A stretch of DNA of 64,000 nucleotides from a bacterium (GTDB lineage Bacteria > Krumholzibacteriota > Krumholzibacteriia > JACNKJ01): the NCBI GenBank assembly GCA_024231955.1, contig JAAEPZ010000538.1:1-64000 (forward strand). The letters are read 5' to 3'. The notes under the pieces are model-generated. The model worked only from the letters and a program-made list of their open reading frames with translations. It had not been told where the DNA came from and did not search any database. Below, in pieces: positions 1 through 9,544 of this stretch (position 1 is its first letter; every line of letters starts with the position of its first letter). The position numbers and the translations under genes were made by a program.

Positions 1-309
1 AAGACCATCCTGAGCCGTTACATCAAGGGTGTTCCAACCGGCTGTAGCCGGGCCACCCATACCATCGTCGAAATTGAATCCACGATCGCTGGTACCGGCT
101 GATCCGAAGGAGCCGGGTCCACTTGACGCGAACAGGAATACAGTATCGGCGCGCACCGACGTATTTGCGTTAATCGGCGCGGGATCAAAGGCTTTGAATT
201 CCATCTGAGAAAGCTCGTTCGTGGAACGGGCGCTCACTGGCGCTGTCACCGATAGCATGGCTACCAGGATTAGCGTCAGACAGAGGAATACTCGAGAGTT
301 GCTGTTCAT
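1..309 (-). CDS. Exported protein of unknown function, C-terminal part cut by window edge
   Basis: Only the first 103 codons lie in the window. The start is an ATG preceded by a GGGGGG-rich ribosome site. Residues 1-28 form a signal peptide: a short polar start with one Arg, a hydrophobic core (VFLCLTLILVAML) and a small-residue end (APVSA). The mature part has DTVFLFASSGPGSFG and a FDDGMGGP stretch followed by GWNTLDVTAQDG. This resembles the start of large secreted or surface proteins, such as M6-peptidase or anchor-domain proteins in Krumholzibacteria-like bacteria. That resemblance is from memory and is not a firm family call. No catalytic motif is visible because the rest lies off the left edge. 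Confidence 0.75.
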   Translation of the reverse strand, partial: MNSNSRVFLCLTLILVAMLSVTAPVSARSTNELSQMEFKAFDPAPINANTSVRADTVFLFASSGPGSFGSAGTSDRGFNFDDGMGGPATAGWNTLDVTAQDGL

Positions 310-351
310 TATTTCCCCCCAAGGTTATTTTGAACTAGCTAGTTTCTAGAC

Positions 352-546
352 TCACTCGCGGCAAAAAACGCCGGTTTCAGCGCTCTGCACACGAGATCGC
401 TTCTGTCTTTCAATGCAATAGTATTGGGTTGTGAAGGTGACAACGATGAGATCCCCGGTCATCCGAACGGGATACTGAATGTTATGCGGGTTGATTGTAT
501 GATGTGATAACGGCGGTAAATTGATACAGCCAAAATATCCACTCAT
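352..546 (-). CDS. Possible small hypothetical protein (64 aa)
   Basis: A short reading frame whose ATG follows a strong GGGGGG ribosome site, very like the one in front of the exported protein 42 bases downstream. The two could be co-transcribed. The product has a central hydrophobic run (GDLIVVTFTT) and a basic C-terminal third. It has no recognisable domain or signal peptide. Codon use is less GC-rich at third positions than in neighbouring genes, so this may be a chance frame in intergenic DNA. Confidence 0.3.
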   Translation of the reverse strand: MSGYFGCINLPPLSHHTINPHNIQYPVRMTGDLIVVTFTTQYYCIERQKRSRVQSAETGVFCRE

Positions 547-999
547 AGCATTCCCCCCAGATGCCATCAGTAACTAACTATCGTATCTTCAACATTCTAC
601 AGCGTCAGAATACTTAAACCGCCAGCCAATTTGGATGTTTCCAAATGTGGGGTTTAGAAACTTCCGAATTTTGGCAAGCAGCTTCTCCTGTTATGCCAGA
701 GTTGTTGGGAAGTTATCCAGACATGTGCCATTATAGACTATCTACATTAGTTGTACAGCAAAAATGACATAATCCCCGATCATTTTCTCAAAAACCTGAA
801 AGAGTTGATACCCGAATCCTGATGGATTCTGTACGGATTCTGAATTGAAATGCAGTCCCTCTCGGGTGCCGGTACTGGATATCAGAACAGGTAATAAGTG
901 AGTGCGGAGTGTGGAGTATGGATGAGTTGTTGGATGAAATAATATCTTAATTGTTTACGGTTTCGGAAACCTTAAACTGCGGCGCTGGCGGGGTATCGC

Positions 1000-1055
1000 T
1001 TGTACTCATTAGTCATATGGTGATATAGTCACCTGCAGGTCGATACCTTTGACTA
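1000..1055 (+). promoter_or_regulatory. Candidate promoter with repeated TAGTCA elements
   Basis: TTGTAC at 1000-1005 and TATAGT at 1024-1029 are separated by 18 bases, a plausible sigma-70-type promoter 60 bases before the exported-protein start. TAGTCA occurs at 1010-1015 and 1026-1031 (16 bases apart) and inverted as TGACTA at 1050-1055, so a regulator could bind here. The -35 match is poor. Confidence 0.25.
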
Positions 1056-1088
1056 GCATCTATCATAAACTATCATGGAGGTCTCTCT

Positions 1089-3242
1089 ATGTCCCCTGTT
1101 TATAAGAAACTTGTGGGATTATCTCTTGTCCTGATGCTCCTGGTTTGTTCAATGTCTGTTATGGCGCACGATAATGTTGTCATGAATGACAACATCAAGG
1201 CCGATGCTCCGGCCCCTTCGTTCGATCGCACAGACATGCTCACCGAGGGCTTTGAAGGCTCCTTCCCTCCGGCAGGCTGGACTGTCGTTACCCCCAACCC
1301 TCAATATGACTGGGCTCGGGATAGCGGCAGAGTTCACACAGGTGATTATAGCGCCGTCGTCAAATACAGCCCGACAGGTGTTGAACTTGACGAATGGCTG
1401 ATTACTCCCGCCATCGACTTCTCCACCCTGACCATGCCCTTGATCGAGTGGTATGAAGACGAGGCTTACTGGTCGGCTGATGGGGATCATCACCGTATTC
1501 TCGTCTCCACCACCGACGCGTCATCTCCGGCCAATTTCACGGTAGTCAGCGACATGACCCCCGCCAACCATACCGTCAACGGTATGGATGGTGCGCCGGC
1601 TCTTGTCGATCTCAGCGCTTATGCCGGTGAGCCGGTCGTCTATATTGCATTCCAATATACTGGCGATTACGCGGACAACTGGTGGATTGATGATGTTCGT
1701 GTCTTCGAACCCTTCGAACATGATGTAGCCGTCGTCACCGTTACTCCGGATGATGAACAGTACGAAGCCGGCGACTCCGTGACGCCTCAGGCCGTTGTCG
1801 CCAATGTCGGCCTCACCACCGAGTCGTTTGATGTTCGCATGGAGATCCACGAATCCGGCGTCCTCTTCTTCTCGGAGGTCGTGACGGTAACCGATCTGGC
1901 ACCCTGGGACGACATCACCCTCACCTTCTCGAGCAGCACGCTCAACAGCGGCGAGTTCTATCGCATGACGGCGACGACCCTGCTGGGAACCGACATGTAT
2001 ACCGCCGATGATACGGGTGCGGGTGTCTGTGACACCTACACCGAGGTTCGTGTTCCGACATGCTTCCTGTTCACCAACTCCGGTTGTGGACCCTGTGTCT
2101 CATCGAACCAGAATCTCGACAACTACATGCCCACCGTCGGCAATGCTCTCGCTCTGATGCGGATCCACGCCTGGTGGCCCAACGGCAACGACATCATGTT
2201 CCTGGCGGCGGAAGCCCAGTGTCGTGCTCTGATCGCGGAATACGGAACCTCCGGCGTTCCCGACTTCTGGATTGACGGCATCTACAACGGTTCCGCAACC
2301 AACACGGCGTGGCTCAATGCGTCCCAGACCCGGAAGAGCCCCGCGCTGATGAGCATGACCTATCAGATCGCCACTCAGCAGCTGACCATCAGCTATGAGA
2401 TCACCGAAAAACTCGATCCTCAGGGTGACTACCAGTTGTTCGTCGGTATCACTGAAGACGGCATCGTGCACAACGGCGGTAACGGCGAACCGATTCACAA
2501 CCAGGCTTTCCGCGTGCTGTATCCCGGCACCGCCGCCGGGGTCCCCGTCAGCACCACTCTGGGATCCTACAGCGCTGTTGTTGATATGACTCTGGACAAC
2601 GGTTGGATCTATGACAACCTGCGCGCCACGGCGTATATCCAGAACAGAAACACGCGCAAAATCGCTCAGGGCTGCACGAATTTCCTGACTCAGATCGATG
2701 ACACGACACCTGTCGCATTGAGCTTCTTCGATGTCCGGCAGGTCGGTTCCAGTGTCAATCTGAACTGGGAAGCCTATGACGCTTCGACCGAAGATTTCAG
2801 TCTGATTCGCGTTCACAACAACGTCGAAACCGAGCTGAGCTTCTCCCGCGACGGCGTCAATGCCTATCGCGCCGTCGATACCGGCGCCGTGCTGGCCAAT
2901 GGCGGCACCTTCGAGTACAGGCTCTTCGGCGAGGGTATGATCCTGAGCTCCCGCGTGATCGATGTCGAGGCGGCTCCCGCCATGACCGCGATCAAGGGCG
3001 CTTTCCCGAACCCGTTCAACCCGAAGACCAACATCTCCTTCTCGCTGAGCGAGGCGGGCATGGTCAACATGAGCGTTTACGATCTCAACGGTCGCCTGGT
3101 CGATGTTCTGGTCTCCGATCAGATGTCCGCTGGCAACCACGAAATCACCTGGAACGCCACCGATGTGGCCTCCGGTGTGTACTTCGTCCGGATGATGGCT
3201 AACAACTCGGTCCAGAGCACGAGAGTCGTTCTGACCAAGTAG
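1089..3242 (+). CDS. Secreted thioredoxin-like (Omp28-type) protein with FlgD-like C-terminal domain
   Basis: A 717-residue exported protein. The start is fixed by GGAGG at 1077-1081. Residues 1-27 are a signal peptide ending MSVMAHD. Residues about 50-205 look like a choice-of-anchor J/MAM-like beta domain (EGFEGSFPPAGWTVV, WWIDDVRVFE). Residues about 210-310 look like a CARDB/Ig-type domain. Around residue 330-480 an Omp28-type thioredoxin-like fold carries a CGPC motif (TNSGCGPCVSSN), suggesting extracellular thiol-disulfide chemistry. The last 80 residues are a FlgD-type Ig domain (FPNPFNPKTNISFSL, then VYDLNGRLVDVL and GVYFVRM), the C-terminal module that anchors or sorts secreted proteins in FCB-type bacteria. 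It is monocistronic with a strong terminator. The substrate is unknown. Confidence 0.85.
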   Translation: MSPVYKKLVGLSLVLMLLVCSMSVMAHDNVVMNDNIKADAPAPSFDRTDMLTEGFEGSFPPAGWTVVTPNPQYDWARDSGRVHTGDYSAVVKYSPTGVELDEWLITPAIDFSTLTMPLIEWYEDEAYWSADGDHHRILVSTTDASSPANFTVVSDMTPANHTVNGMDGAPALVDLSAYAGEPVVYIAFQYTGDYADNWWIDDVRVFEPFEHDVAVVTVTPDDEQYEAGDSVTPQAVVANVGLTTESFDVRMEIHESGVLFFSEVVTVTDLAPWDDITLTFSSSTLNSGEFYRMTATTLLGTDMYTADDTGAGVCDTYTEVRVPTCFLFTNSGCGPCVSSNQNLDNYMPTVGNALALMRIHAWWPNGNDIMFLAAEAQCRALIAEYGTSGVPDFWIDGIYNGSATNTAWLNASQTRKSPALMSMTYQIATQQLTISYEITEKLDPQGDYQLFVGITEDGIVHNGGNGEPIHNQAFRVLYPGTAAGVPVSTTLGSYSAVVDMTLDNGWIYDNLRATAYIQNRNTRKIAQGCTNFLTQIDDTTPVALSFFDVRQVGSSVNLNWEAYDASTEDFSLIRVHNNVETELSFSRDGVNAYRAVDTGAVLANGGTFEYRLFGEGMILSSRVIDVEAAPAMTAIKGAFPNPFNPKTNISFSLSEAGMVNMSVYDLNGRLVDVLVSDQMSAGNHEITWNATDVASGVYFVRMMANNSVQSTRVVLTK

Positions 3243-3276
3243 CGCAATCACCAGATCGTTTGCCCAAAGCAGGAAA

Positions 3277-3303
3277 GGCCCCGGGATCTCCCGGGGCCTT
3301 TTT
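3277..3303 (+). terminator. Rho-independent terminator after the Omp28-like gene
   Basis: GGCCCCGGG (3277-3285), loop ATCT, CCCGGGGCC (3290-3298), then TTTTT: a perfect 9-bp GC stem with a U tail. The opposite strand also has a short T run (TTTCC), so it may also stop transcripts of the convergent RND operon. Confidence 0.9.
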
Positions 3304-3324
3304 CATGGGTGATATTCACCTCGT

Positions 3325-6300
3325 CTATTCCGAACTTGCTCCTCGACGGAATGGTTTGGTGGGCAGCTCCCAAAGCACGCGCTTGAAGAACCGCTTGGTC
3401 GGATCGATGCTTGAGTACATCACCGGCACGACAACCAGCGTGAGGAAGGTGGCGACCGCCAGTCCCCAGATGACGGCGGTGCCCATCGGACCCCACCACT
3501 GACTCGACTCGCCGCCGATGGTGAACGGGCGGCTGAAGTCGCCGGTGAACATCCTGCGGAAGTCGACCGAGAAGCCGGTGGTCAATGGGATGAGTCCCAG
3601 GATCGTGGTGATCGCCGTCAGAATGACGGGGCGGAAACGGGTGCGACCGGCCTTCACGATTGCATCCATCTTGGACATGCCGCGCGCCTGCAGCTGGATG
3701 ATGTAATCGAGCAGCACGATCGCGTTGTTCACGACCACGCCCGCCAGCGAGATCACACCGACGCCGGTCATGATGATGCCGAACGGCGTACGGGTGATCA
3801 GCAGCCCCATGAATACGCCGATCAGCGACAGAACCACGCTGAACATGATCACCAGGGGTGTCGTCAGCGAGGTGAACTGGGTGATCAGCACAATCAGGAT
3901 CAACATCAATCCGATGCGGAACGCCTCGGACAGGAAGGCGCTGGCCTCCTCCTGATCCTGGTTCTCGCCGGCGAAGGACAGGTGGTACCCAACCGGCAGA
4001 TCAAAATCGGCAAGGCGCTCCTGCACCTGCATGAGCACGGCGTTGCTGTTGACGCCGGCGGCCGCTTCGGCGGACACGGTGACGACGCGCCGGGAATCCT
4101 TGCGGGTGATGGTCGCCAGGCTCGAGCTGTAGGTGACATCGGCGAAAGCGGTCAGTGGGACATAGGTCCCCTCATGGAAGATCGAGAGCTCCTCCAGGTC
4201 CTCGACACTCTCTCGCGAATCCCCCTTCAAGCGTACGACGATATCGAACTCATCCTCGCCCTGGCGAAACTTGGACACGTCGCTGCCGTGGACCGCCGTC
4301 CGGATGTTGCTGGCGAGATCCATGGTGCGCAGCCCGAGGCGAGCGGCCTTTTCGAGGTTGGGCTTGACCCGGATCTCCGGGCGTCCGGTGTCGTAGTCGT
4401 CTTCCAGATCAACCAGACCCGGAATATCGCGGATGATCTCCTTGATCCGCGCGGCGAGTTCACCCAGGGTGAGGAAGTCGTCGCCCGAGATCTCGATGGA
4501 GACGGGGGGACCCGTCGGCGGGCCCTCATCCTGCTTGTCGATGGTCAGGCGGGCTCCGGTGAAGGCGCTCAGGCTTTCACGCAGACTGGTAAGCGCATCG
4601 AACGATGAGAGTTTGCGATCCTCGCTCTTGACGAACTCCATGCTGATCACACCCTGATGGGAGGGTGTGCCGCCGCCGCCTCCGAAGAGCCCGCCGCCCG
4701 TCGGGCGACCGACATCGGCGACATAACTCTTGAGCTCGGGGAGCTGGGCGACCTCCCGCTCGATCGTCTCGGCGTAGGAGTCGGTCATCTCGATCCGCAT
4801 CCCGCTCGGTCCGTTGACGTTCACGTAGGCGTAGGTCGGTTCGACATCCGGGAACAGCTCCACTCCCGCATTGAACCTGCCGAACAGGGCGATCATAACG
4901 AACAGCAGCAGGAACATCCCCCCCATGGTCAGGAGACGATGTCTCAGCGACCAGCGGAGAATGGGTTCGTAGATATTGAGCCCTTTCTGAAGCAGCGTAT
5001 TGCCCAGACGGCGCTTCATCTTCTTGGTGTCGGGCACCTTCATGAAGTTGGAGCAGAGGACCGGATTGAAGATCATGGCCACGACCAGAGAAGAGACCAG
5101 TGTGATCATCACCGTCACGGGCAGGTACTTCATGAACTCGCCCATGATGCCGGGCCAGAAGACGAGGGGGCCGAAGACGCAGAGCGTGGTCATGGTGGAG
5201 GCGATGATCGGTGCGGATACCTGATGGGTGGCTTTTTTGGCCGCCTCGATCTTGCTCATCCCCTGGGCGCGGTGGCGGAAGATGTTCTCGACCACCACGA
5301 TCGCATTGTCCACGAGCATGCCCAGCGCCAGAATCAGCGAGAACAGCACCACCATGTTGAGCGTGTAGCCCATGAAGCGGAGAACGATGAAGGACATCAG
5401 CATCGAGAACGGAATCGCCGAGGCGATGAAGAACGAGTTGGTGACGCCGAGGAACATGAACAGGACGGCGACAACCAGGATCAGTCCGCTGAGGATGTTG
5501 TTCTCCAACTCCCGCACAACGTCCTCGATCGATATCGATTGATCGCCCGTCACCGTAATCGAAGTGCCGGCGGGTACCGCCCCCTCGAATTCGGCCACGA
5601 TCATCTTGATCTCGTCTGCGATCCGGATGATGTTCTCGCCGCTCCGTTTGGTGATCGAGAGCGTCACCGCATCGATGCTGTTGAGCCGGGAGATCGTCTC
5701 GCGATCCTTGATCCCCAGCGTGATGCTCGCCACATCCCTCATGTAGATGGGATCCGGAGCGCCCGGATTGAGCAGCAGGTTGGCGATCTCCTCAATCGTC
5801 TCGAACTCGCCCGGCACCCGCACCTGGTAGTCGTAGGTGCCCATGGCCAGATTGCCGCCGGGGAAGGTGATGTTCTCCAGCGCCACCGCGTCCATGACGT
5901 CGACCAGGGCCATGCCGTAATAGTGCAGCTTGCGGGGGTCGATATCCAGCTGCACTTCACGCTCGACGTGACCGTTCATGTTGGCGGCCAGCACCCCCTC
6001 GACCCGCTCGATCTCCTCCTGGAGATTCTCGGCGACATTCTTGAGCTGAATCGGATCGTAGTCGGCGGAGAGCACGATCTGCATGATCGGCCAGTCGGTG
6101 GAGCTGAGCTCCTGGATAACCAGGTCGTCCTTCACATCCTGGGGCAGCTCCGGCTTGGCCATCTCCACCGCATCGCGCACCTTCTGGAGCGCGTCGCTCA
6201 TCTCGACATCGGAGTCGAACTCCAGAGAGATCTGGGTCATCCCCTCGGCCGACGTGCTGATCATCTCCTTCAGATCGGCCACACCCTTGAGTTGCTGCTC

Positions 6301-6501
6301 GAGTTTCCGGGTGACGAGGTTCTCCATATCGGAGGGGCTCGTGCCGAAATAGGGCGCCGCCACGATAACGTACGGAATCTTCACGTCCGGCGAGGATTCG
6401 CGCGGCAGGATGCTGTACGAGGTCGCACCCAGGAAGATCACGAGGACCATCAGGGCGAACATCGTCATGGAGCGATTTACGGCGATGTTGGTGATCTTCA
6501 T
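3325..6501 (-). CDS. RND-family efflux pump, inner-membrane permease
   Basis: A 1058-residue proton-driven RND transporter, the usual length for AcrB/HAE-type pumps. The N-terminal TM1 (MTMFALMVLVIFLGA) is followed by the porter domain. The TM4 motif reads LVDNAIVVVENIFRH and the TM10 region reads GVVVNNAIVLLDY. AcrB has an Asp pair in TM4 and a Lys in TM10. Here the second Asp and the Lys are both Asn, so the proton relay must differ from AcrB. It is the last gene of an outer-membrane factor/adaptor/pump operon, and its ATG overlaps the adaptor stop (ATGA). It should form a tripartite pump with these neighbours. The substrate cannot be read from sequence. Confidence 0.95.
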   Translation of the reverse strand: MKITNIAVNRSMTMFALMVLVIFLGATSYSILPRESSPDVKIPYVIVAAPYFGTSPSDMENLVTRKLEQQLKGVADLKEMISTSAEGMTQISLEFDSDVEMSDALQKVRDAVEMAKPELPQDVKDDLVIQELSSTDWPIMQIVLSADYDPIQLKNVAENLQEEIERVEGVLAANMNGHVEREVQLDIDPRKLHYYGMALVDVMDAVALENITFPGGNLAMGTYDYQVRVPGEFETIEEIANLLLNPGAPDPIYMRDVASITLGIKDRETISRLNSIDAVTLSITKRSGENIIRIADEIKMIVAEFEGAVPAGTSITVTGDQSISIEDVVRELENNILSGLILVVAVLFMFLGVTNSFFIASAIPFSMLMSFIVLRFMGYTLNMVVLFSLILALGMLVDNAIVVVENIFRHRAQGMSKIEAAKKATHQVSAPIIASTMTTLCVFGPLVFWPGIMGEFMKYLPVTVMITLVSSLVVAMIFNPVLCSNFMKVPDTKKMKRRLGNTLLQKGLNIYEPILRWSLRHRLLTMGGMFLLLFVMIALFGRFNAGVELFPDVEPTYAYVNVNGPSGMRIEMTDSYAETIEREVAQLPELKSYVADVGRPTGGGLFGGGGGTPSHQGVISMEFVKSEDRKLSSFDALTSLRESLSAFTGARLTIDKQDEGPPTGPPVSIEISGDDFLTLGELAARIKEIIRDIPGLVDLEDDYDTGRPEIRVKPNLEKAARLGLRTMDLASNIRTAVHGSDVSKFRQGEDEFDIVVRLKGDSRESVEDLEELSIFHEGTYVPLTAFADVTYSSSLATITRKDSRRVVTVSAEAAAGVNSNAVLMQVQERLADFDLPVGYHLSFAGENQDQEEASAFLSEAFRIGLMLILIVLITQFTSLTTPLVIMFSVVLSLIGVFMGLLITRTPFGIIMTGVGVISLAGVVVNNAIVLLDYIIQLQARGMSKMDAIVKAGRTRFRPVILTAITTILGLIPLTTGFSVDFRRMFTGDFSRPFTIGGESSQWWGPMGTAVIWGLAVATFLTLVVVPVMYSSIDPTKRFFKRVLWELPTKPFRRGASSE

Positions 6502-7658
6502 CTAATCGCCCCCTCCGCCTGACCATCCTTGGTGCCGCGGGTGAGCACGGTCGCGGGATCAACCGCGAGCGAACCATCGGCGGCCAGAGTCTCCTCCTGA
6601 ACGGCGACCGCCACCCCTTCGCGGACGTCGCGTTGGCCACGGACCAGCAGCCGATCACCGGCGCGCAGACCGCTCTCGACGATAACCATCAGGCCCTGAT
6701 CGATCCCCAGTTCCAGGATCCGTTTCCGGGCGACGCCGTTCTCCTCCACAAACGCCACCGGGCCGGTGGTCTGCTGGACCACCGCATCCCGCGGAATGCG
6801 GATTACGTTCAGGTGCTGCTGCTTGAGAATACGGGCGTGGGCGATGATGCCGGGGTGGAGGATCAGATCTGAGTTGTTGATCCTGATCTCCACCGGGAAT
6901 TTGCCCGAAGCTGGATCCGCTTCGAATCCAACCCAGTGCACCACACCCTCCACGGGGTGGGTTTGATTCTCAAACTCGACGATCGCTTTCGCGCCCCTCT
7001 TGACCTGCGTTACTTCACGCTCTGTCACCGAACTCTCCAGCTTGAGCGTATAGGGATCGACGATCCGCGCCACCGGCTGTCCGGGGGCGACCATCTGACC
7101 CAGTTCGACATAGCGATCGGTGACGATACCGGCGAAAGGGGCGGTAGTGGCGGCGCGGTCGTAGCGCAGCTTGATCGCCTTGACCGAGGCTTTGGCCTGC
7201 AGGTTGGAGGTCTTGGCGTCCAGCCACTCGATTTCGCTGACCGAATTCGCATCGAACAGCTTGCGTGTCTTTCGGGCGTTGAAACTCGCCAATTCCGCCT
7301 GCGCCTCCGCAGCCTGCAGTTCGGTGGCGAGCAGCGCGCGGTCCAGGACAACGATGGCATCGCCCTCGCCGATCCGCTGCCCCTTGTCGCGGGGGATCTC
7401 CTTGACCTGCCCCGATTCCTCGGCGCTGAGAACTGTGCCCCTGAGCGCGGAGGCCGGTCCGTAGATGGTCAGGTATTCGCTGAGATCACCCTCAGCCAGG
7501 GTCAGCACCCGCACATTGCGGGGCACCTCGGCCATGCCAATCTCCGTATCGGTATTGGGCTCATTGCACCCGGCGACACAAAGAATCAGAAGTAGGCCGA
7601 TGAGCGGGAGTAGCGCTCCGCTGCTCTTCCTGGTGGTTGACAGTCCCATGATATGCAT
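6498..7658 (-). CDS. RND efflux periplasmic adaptor (membrane fusion protein), lipoprotein
   Basis: A 386-residue HlyD/AcrA-family adaptor. The start is supported by AAGGAAGAG just upstream. A lipobox (CVAGC near residue 31) predicts a lipid-anchored periplasmic protein. The family order is visible: a first lipoyl half (GTVLSAEESGQVKEI), an alpha-hairpin (LQAAEAQAELASFNARKT to LQAKASVKAIKLRY), a second lipoyl half (TTAPFAGIVTDRYVELGQ), beta-barrel and membrane-proximal domains. It overlaps the pump gene by four bases and follows the TolC-like gene by 23, so the three are co-transcribed. It should bridge the pump and the outer-membrane channel. Confidence 0.93.
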   Translation of the reverse strand: MHIMGLSTTRKSSGALLPLIGLLLILCVAGCNEPNTDTEIGMAEVPRNVRVLTLAEGDLSEYLTIYGPASALRGTVLSAEESGQVKEIPRDKGQRIGEGDAIVVLDRALLATELQAAEAQAELASFNARKTRKLFDANSVSEIEWLDAKTSNLQAKASVKAIKLRYDRAATTAPFAGIVTDRYVELGQMVAPGQPVARIVDPYTLKLESSVTEREVTQVKRGAKAIVEFENQTHPVEGVVHWVGFEADPASGKFPVEIRINNSDLILHPGIIAHARILKQQHLNVIRIPRDAVVQQTTGPVAFVEENGVARKRILELGIDQGLMVIVESGLRAGDRLLVRGQRDVREGVAVAVQEETLAADGSLAVDPATVLTRGTKDGQAEGAIR

Positions 7659-7681
7659 CTCTCTTCCTTCTTTCGTTCGGC

Positions 7682-9274
7682 TTACCGATTCTGATTTGTG
7701 GCGTGCAGTGTCGCTGCGATTTCCGAGAGGGGGGAGCCGGGATCGAAGCCCAGCAGCCTCTTGAGCGACGCGGTCAGGGTCAGCACGTCAAAGCGGGTAT
7801 TAATGAGGTTGCTGTTGGCCATCAGGCGAGCGGACTGTGCATTGAGCACATTGAGATAGTCCGCCTTGCCGCTCTGATAGCGTTGGGTCGTCTGCTCGAG
7901 AGCGTTGTCGGCGGCCAGCAGATTCAGCTCGGCGGCGGCCATGCTCTCGTGCGCGGCGGTCAGGTCGCCCAGCACCTTGTGCAGTTCGAGATGGGCGTTG
8001 CGCAACGCATCCTCGCGCTGGTAATGGGTGCGGCGGATGGAGGCTTCGGTCTCCTTCACCTTGCCGCGGGTCAGCAGACCGTCGAAGATCGGCACGTTGA
8101 CCGTCACGCTGGTGCTCCAGGTATCGTGACCATCATCCATCAGGTTGCCCGCTTCGGTGCCCACGTAGCCGTAGGAGGCGTCGACCGACAGGTAGGGACG
8201 CATGTCGGACCTCTGCGCCCCCCTGTTTTTGCGGAGGATCTCCTCGAGCAGCGTCATCTGCCGAATATCGGGTCGCTTCCCCAGACGGGTCACTGCCAGA
8301 TCGGGATCGATGACATCGGTCTCGACGATCGTGTTGCGGACCACGCTGAGGGGATTGAGCGCCGGGCGCCCCATGAGAATGTTGAGCTGAGAGGCCGTAT
8401 CGCGCAGAGCCTGAGCCGCCGAGCGGCGGGTCGGCAGGAGGTTGGCCCTGTCGACAGCGGCGCGCAGGGTATCCAACTCGGTGGCCATACCCAGTTCGAA
8501 GCGATGGCGCACGATGTTGAGGAACTCATCCTTGGCGGCGAGGTCGGCATCGAGTGCGGCCAGAGTCTCCCCGGTACGGATCACTCCATAGTAGGCGGTC
8601 ATCAGGCCAACGCCGAGTTGCCGCTCCGCGTCCAGGACAACGGACTCCTGATGATTCAGTCCCAGACCCGCCGCGCCGACGGCGTTGTAGACCAGCGTCG
8701 GGCGGAAATCCCAGTGGGTACTGACGGCAGCGCGCCAGAACGACTGCGCCTCGATATCGCCGGGGGAGAAACTGAAGCCCGAGGTCAGGGCGCCGAGAAC
8801 ATTGTTCAAGTCACCCACGAGCACCTCGCCCCACGGGTCGGCCCCGGGCGGCGTCTCGAAGAGGGGACCGCCCGCGCCGCCGGCATCTCCACCGGAGAAC
8901 ATGTCGTTCAGCGCGAAGCTGGGATCCCGGCTCTTCATCCAGGTGCCGGAGACGTCGATGCTCGGCAGGCCGATGGCCCGCGCCTGCACCATCTGACCGC
9001 GCAGTTCGTCGATCCGCATCCGCTGGGCCTGCAGCCCGGCGTTGGCGGCCAGCGCCTCCTGCAGAGCGTCATCAAGGAGCAGCGGTGCGTCGGCGCCGGG
9101 CAGGGCGTTGATGCAGTTCTCCTCGACGGCGTCGGCGAAGATCGGGGTTGTGATCGCAAATGTGATCGTCAGGGTAATGAGGATCGCGAACAGCGCCTCG
9201 GTGGGTAACCACCGGGCACGCCGCGACCCCTCGTCCCTCCATGATGGAGAGATAGGATTAAAGCGTATTGACAT
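7682..9274 (-). CDS. TolC-like outer-membrane efflux protein
   Basis: First gene of the RND operon (530 residues with this start). A frame extends nine codons further, but AAGGA lies seven bases before the ATG at 9274, so that start is preferred. The N-terminus carries a delayed signal-like hydrophobic segment (LFAILITLTITFAITTPIFA, residues about 30-50). The rest has the two OEP repeats of the TolC family, with long helical stretches such as LDEALQEALAANAGLQAQ-like and ALEQTTQRYQSGKADYLNVLNAQ. It is predicted to be a trimeric channel docking to the adaptor. A DPWGEVLVGDLN insertion early in the mature protein is unassigned. Confidence 0.9.
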   Translation of the reverse strand: MSIRFNPISPSWRDEGSRRARWLPTEALFAILITLTITFAITTPIFADAVEENCINALPGADAPLLLDDALQEALAANAGLQAQRMRIDELRGQMVQARAIGLPSIDVSGTWMKSRDPSFALNDMFSGGDAGGAGGPLFETPPGADPWGEVLVGDLNNVLGALTSGFSFSPGDIEAQSFWRAAVSTHWDFRPTLVYNAVGAAGLGLNHQESVVLDAERQLGVGLMTAYYGVIRTGETLAALDADLAAKDEFLNIVRHRFELGMATELDTLRAAVDRANLLPTRRSAAQALRDTASQLNILMGRPALNPLSVVRNTIVETDVIDPDLAVTRLGKRPDIRQMTLLEEILRKNRGAQRSDMRPYLSVDASYGYVGTEAGNLMDDGHDTWSTSVTVNVPIFDGLLTRGKVKETEASIRRTHYQREDALRNAHLELHKVLGDLTAAHESMAAAELNLLAADNALEQTTQRYQSGKADYLNVLNAQSARLMANSNLINTRFDVLTLTASLKRLLGFDPGSPLSEIAATLHATNQNR

Positions 9275-9544
9275 TATGTCGTCCTTACTACGGAGGGCCA
9301 TTCAGACTGGACGGGTCTGATCGCTTACCAGTTTCAAAGCTGCAAAAAAGTACAAACTGCTTCAACTATTGCAAGCAATTCGATCAGTGTTTATCGGGTC
9401 ATTCAATCAGTGCAGGCTTCTGATACGGGATGATGCCCGTAAGTTTCTACTTCTACTCTATTTGTGCAACTCCATTTTGGGTATTGGGCGATTTTGAGCA
9501 AGTAATGCACAGTATTTCCCCGATTGTGAGTTGAGAAATCGACC

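Larger units (their letters stand above)
310..1088. other. Long intergenic region (779 bp), mostly non-coding
   Basis: This stretch between divergently oriented exported-protein genes is visibly more AT-rich than the rest of the window. Apart from the doubtful 64-residue frame at 352-546 I see no gene and no convincing RNA gene. It should contain promoters for both flanking genes. One candidate promoter and a set of TAGTCA/TGACTA repeats lie at 1000-1055. Confidence 0.5.

Noticed and set aside
1049..1076. TTGACT / TATCAT promoter-like pair, 16-base spacer
   Set aside because: The predicted transcript start would fall after the GGAGG ribosome site, leaving no usable leader.
2100..3251. 383-codon minus-strand open frame
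   Set aside because: Antisense to the Omp28-like gene, whose domains are clear.
4657..6522. 621-codon plus-strand open frame
   Set aside because: Antisense to the RND pump; His/Asp/Arg-rich, low-complexity product without domains, a by-product of high GC codon bias.
7703..9208. 501-codon plus-strand open frame
   Set aside because: Antisense to the TolC-like gene; no recognisable motif.
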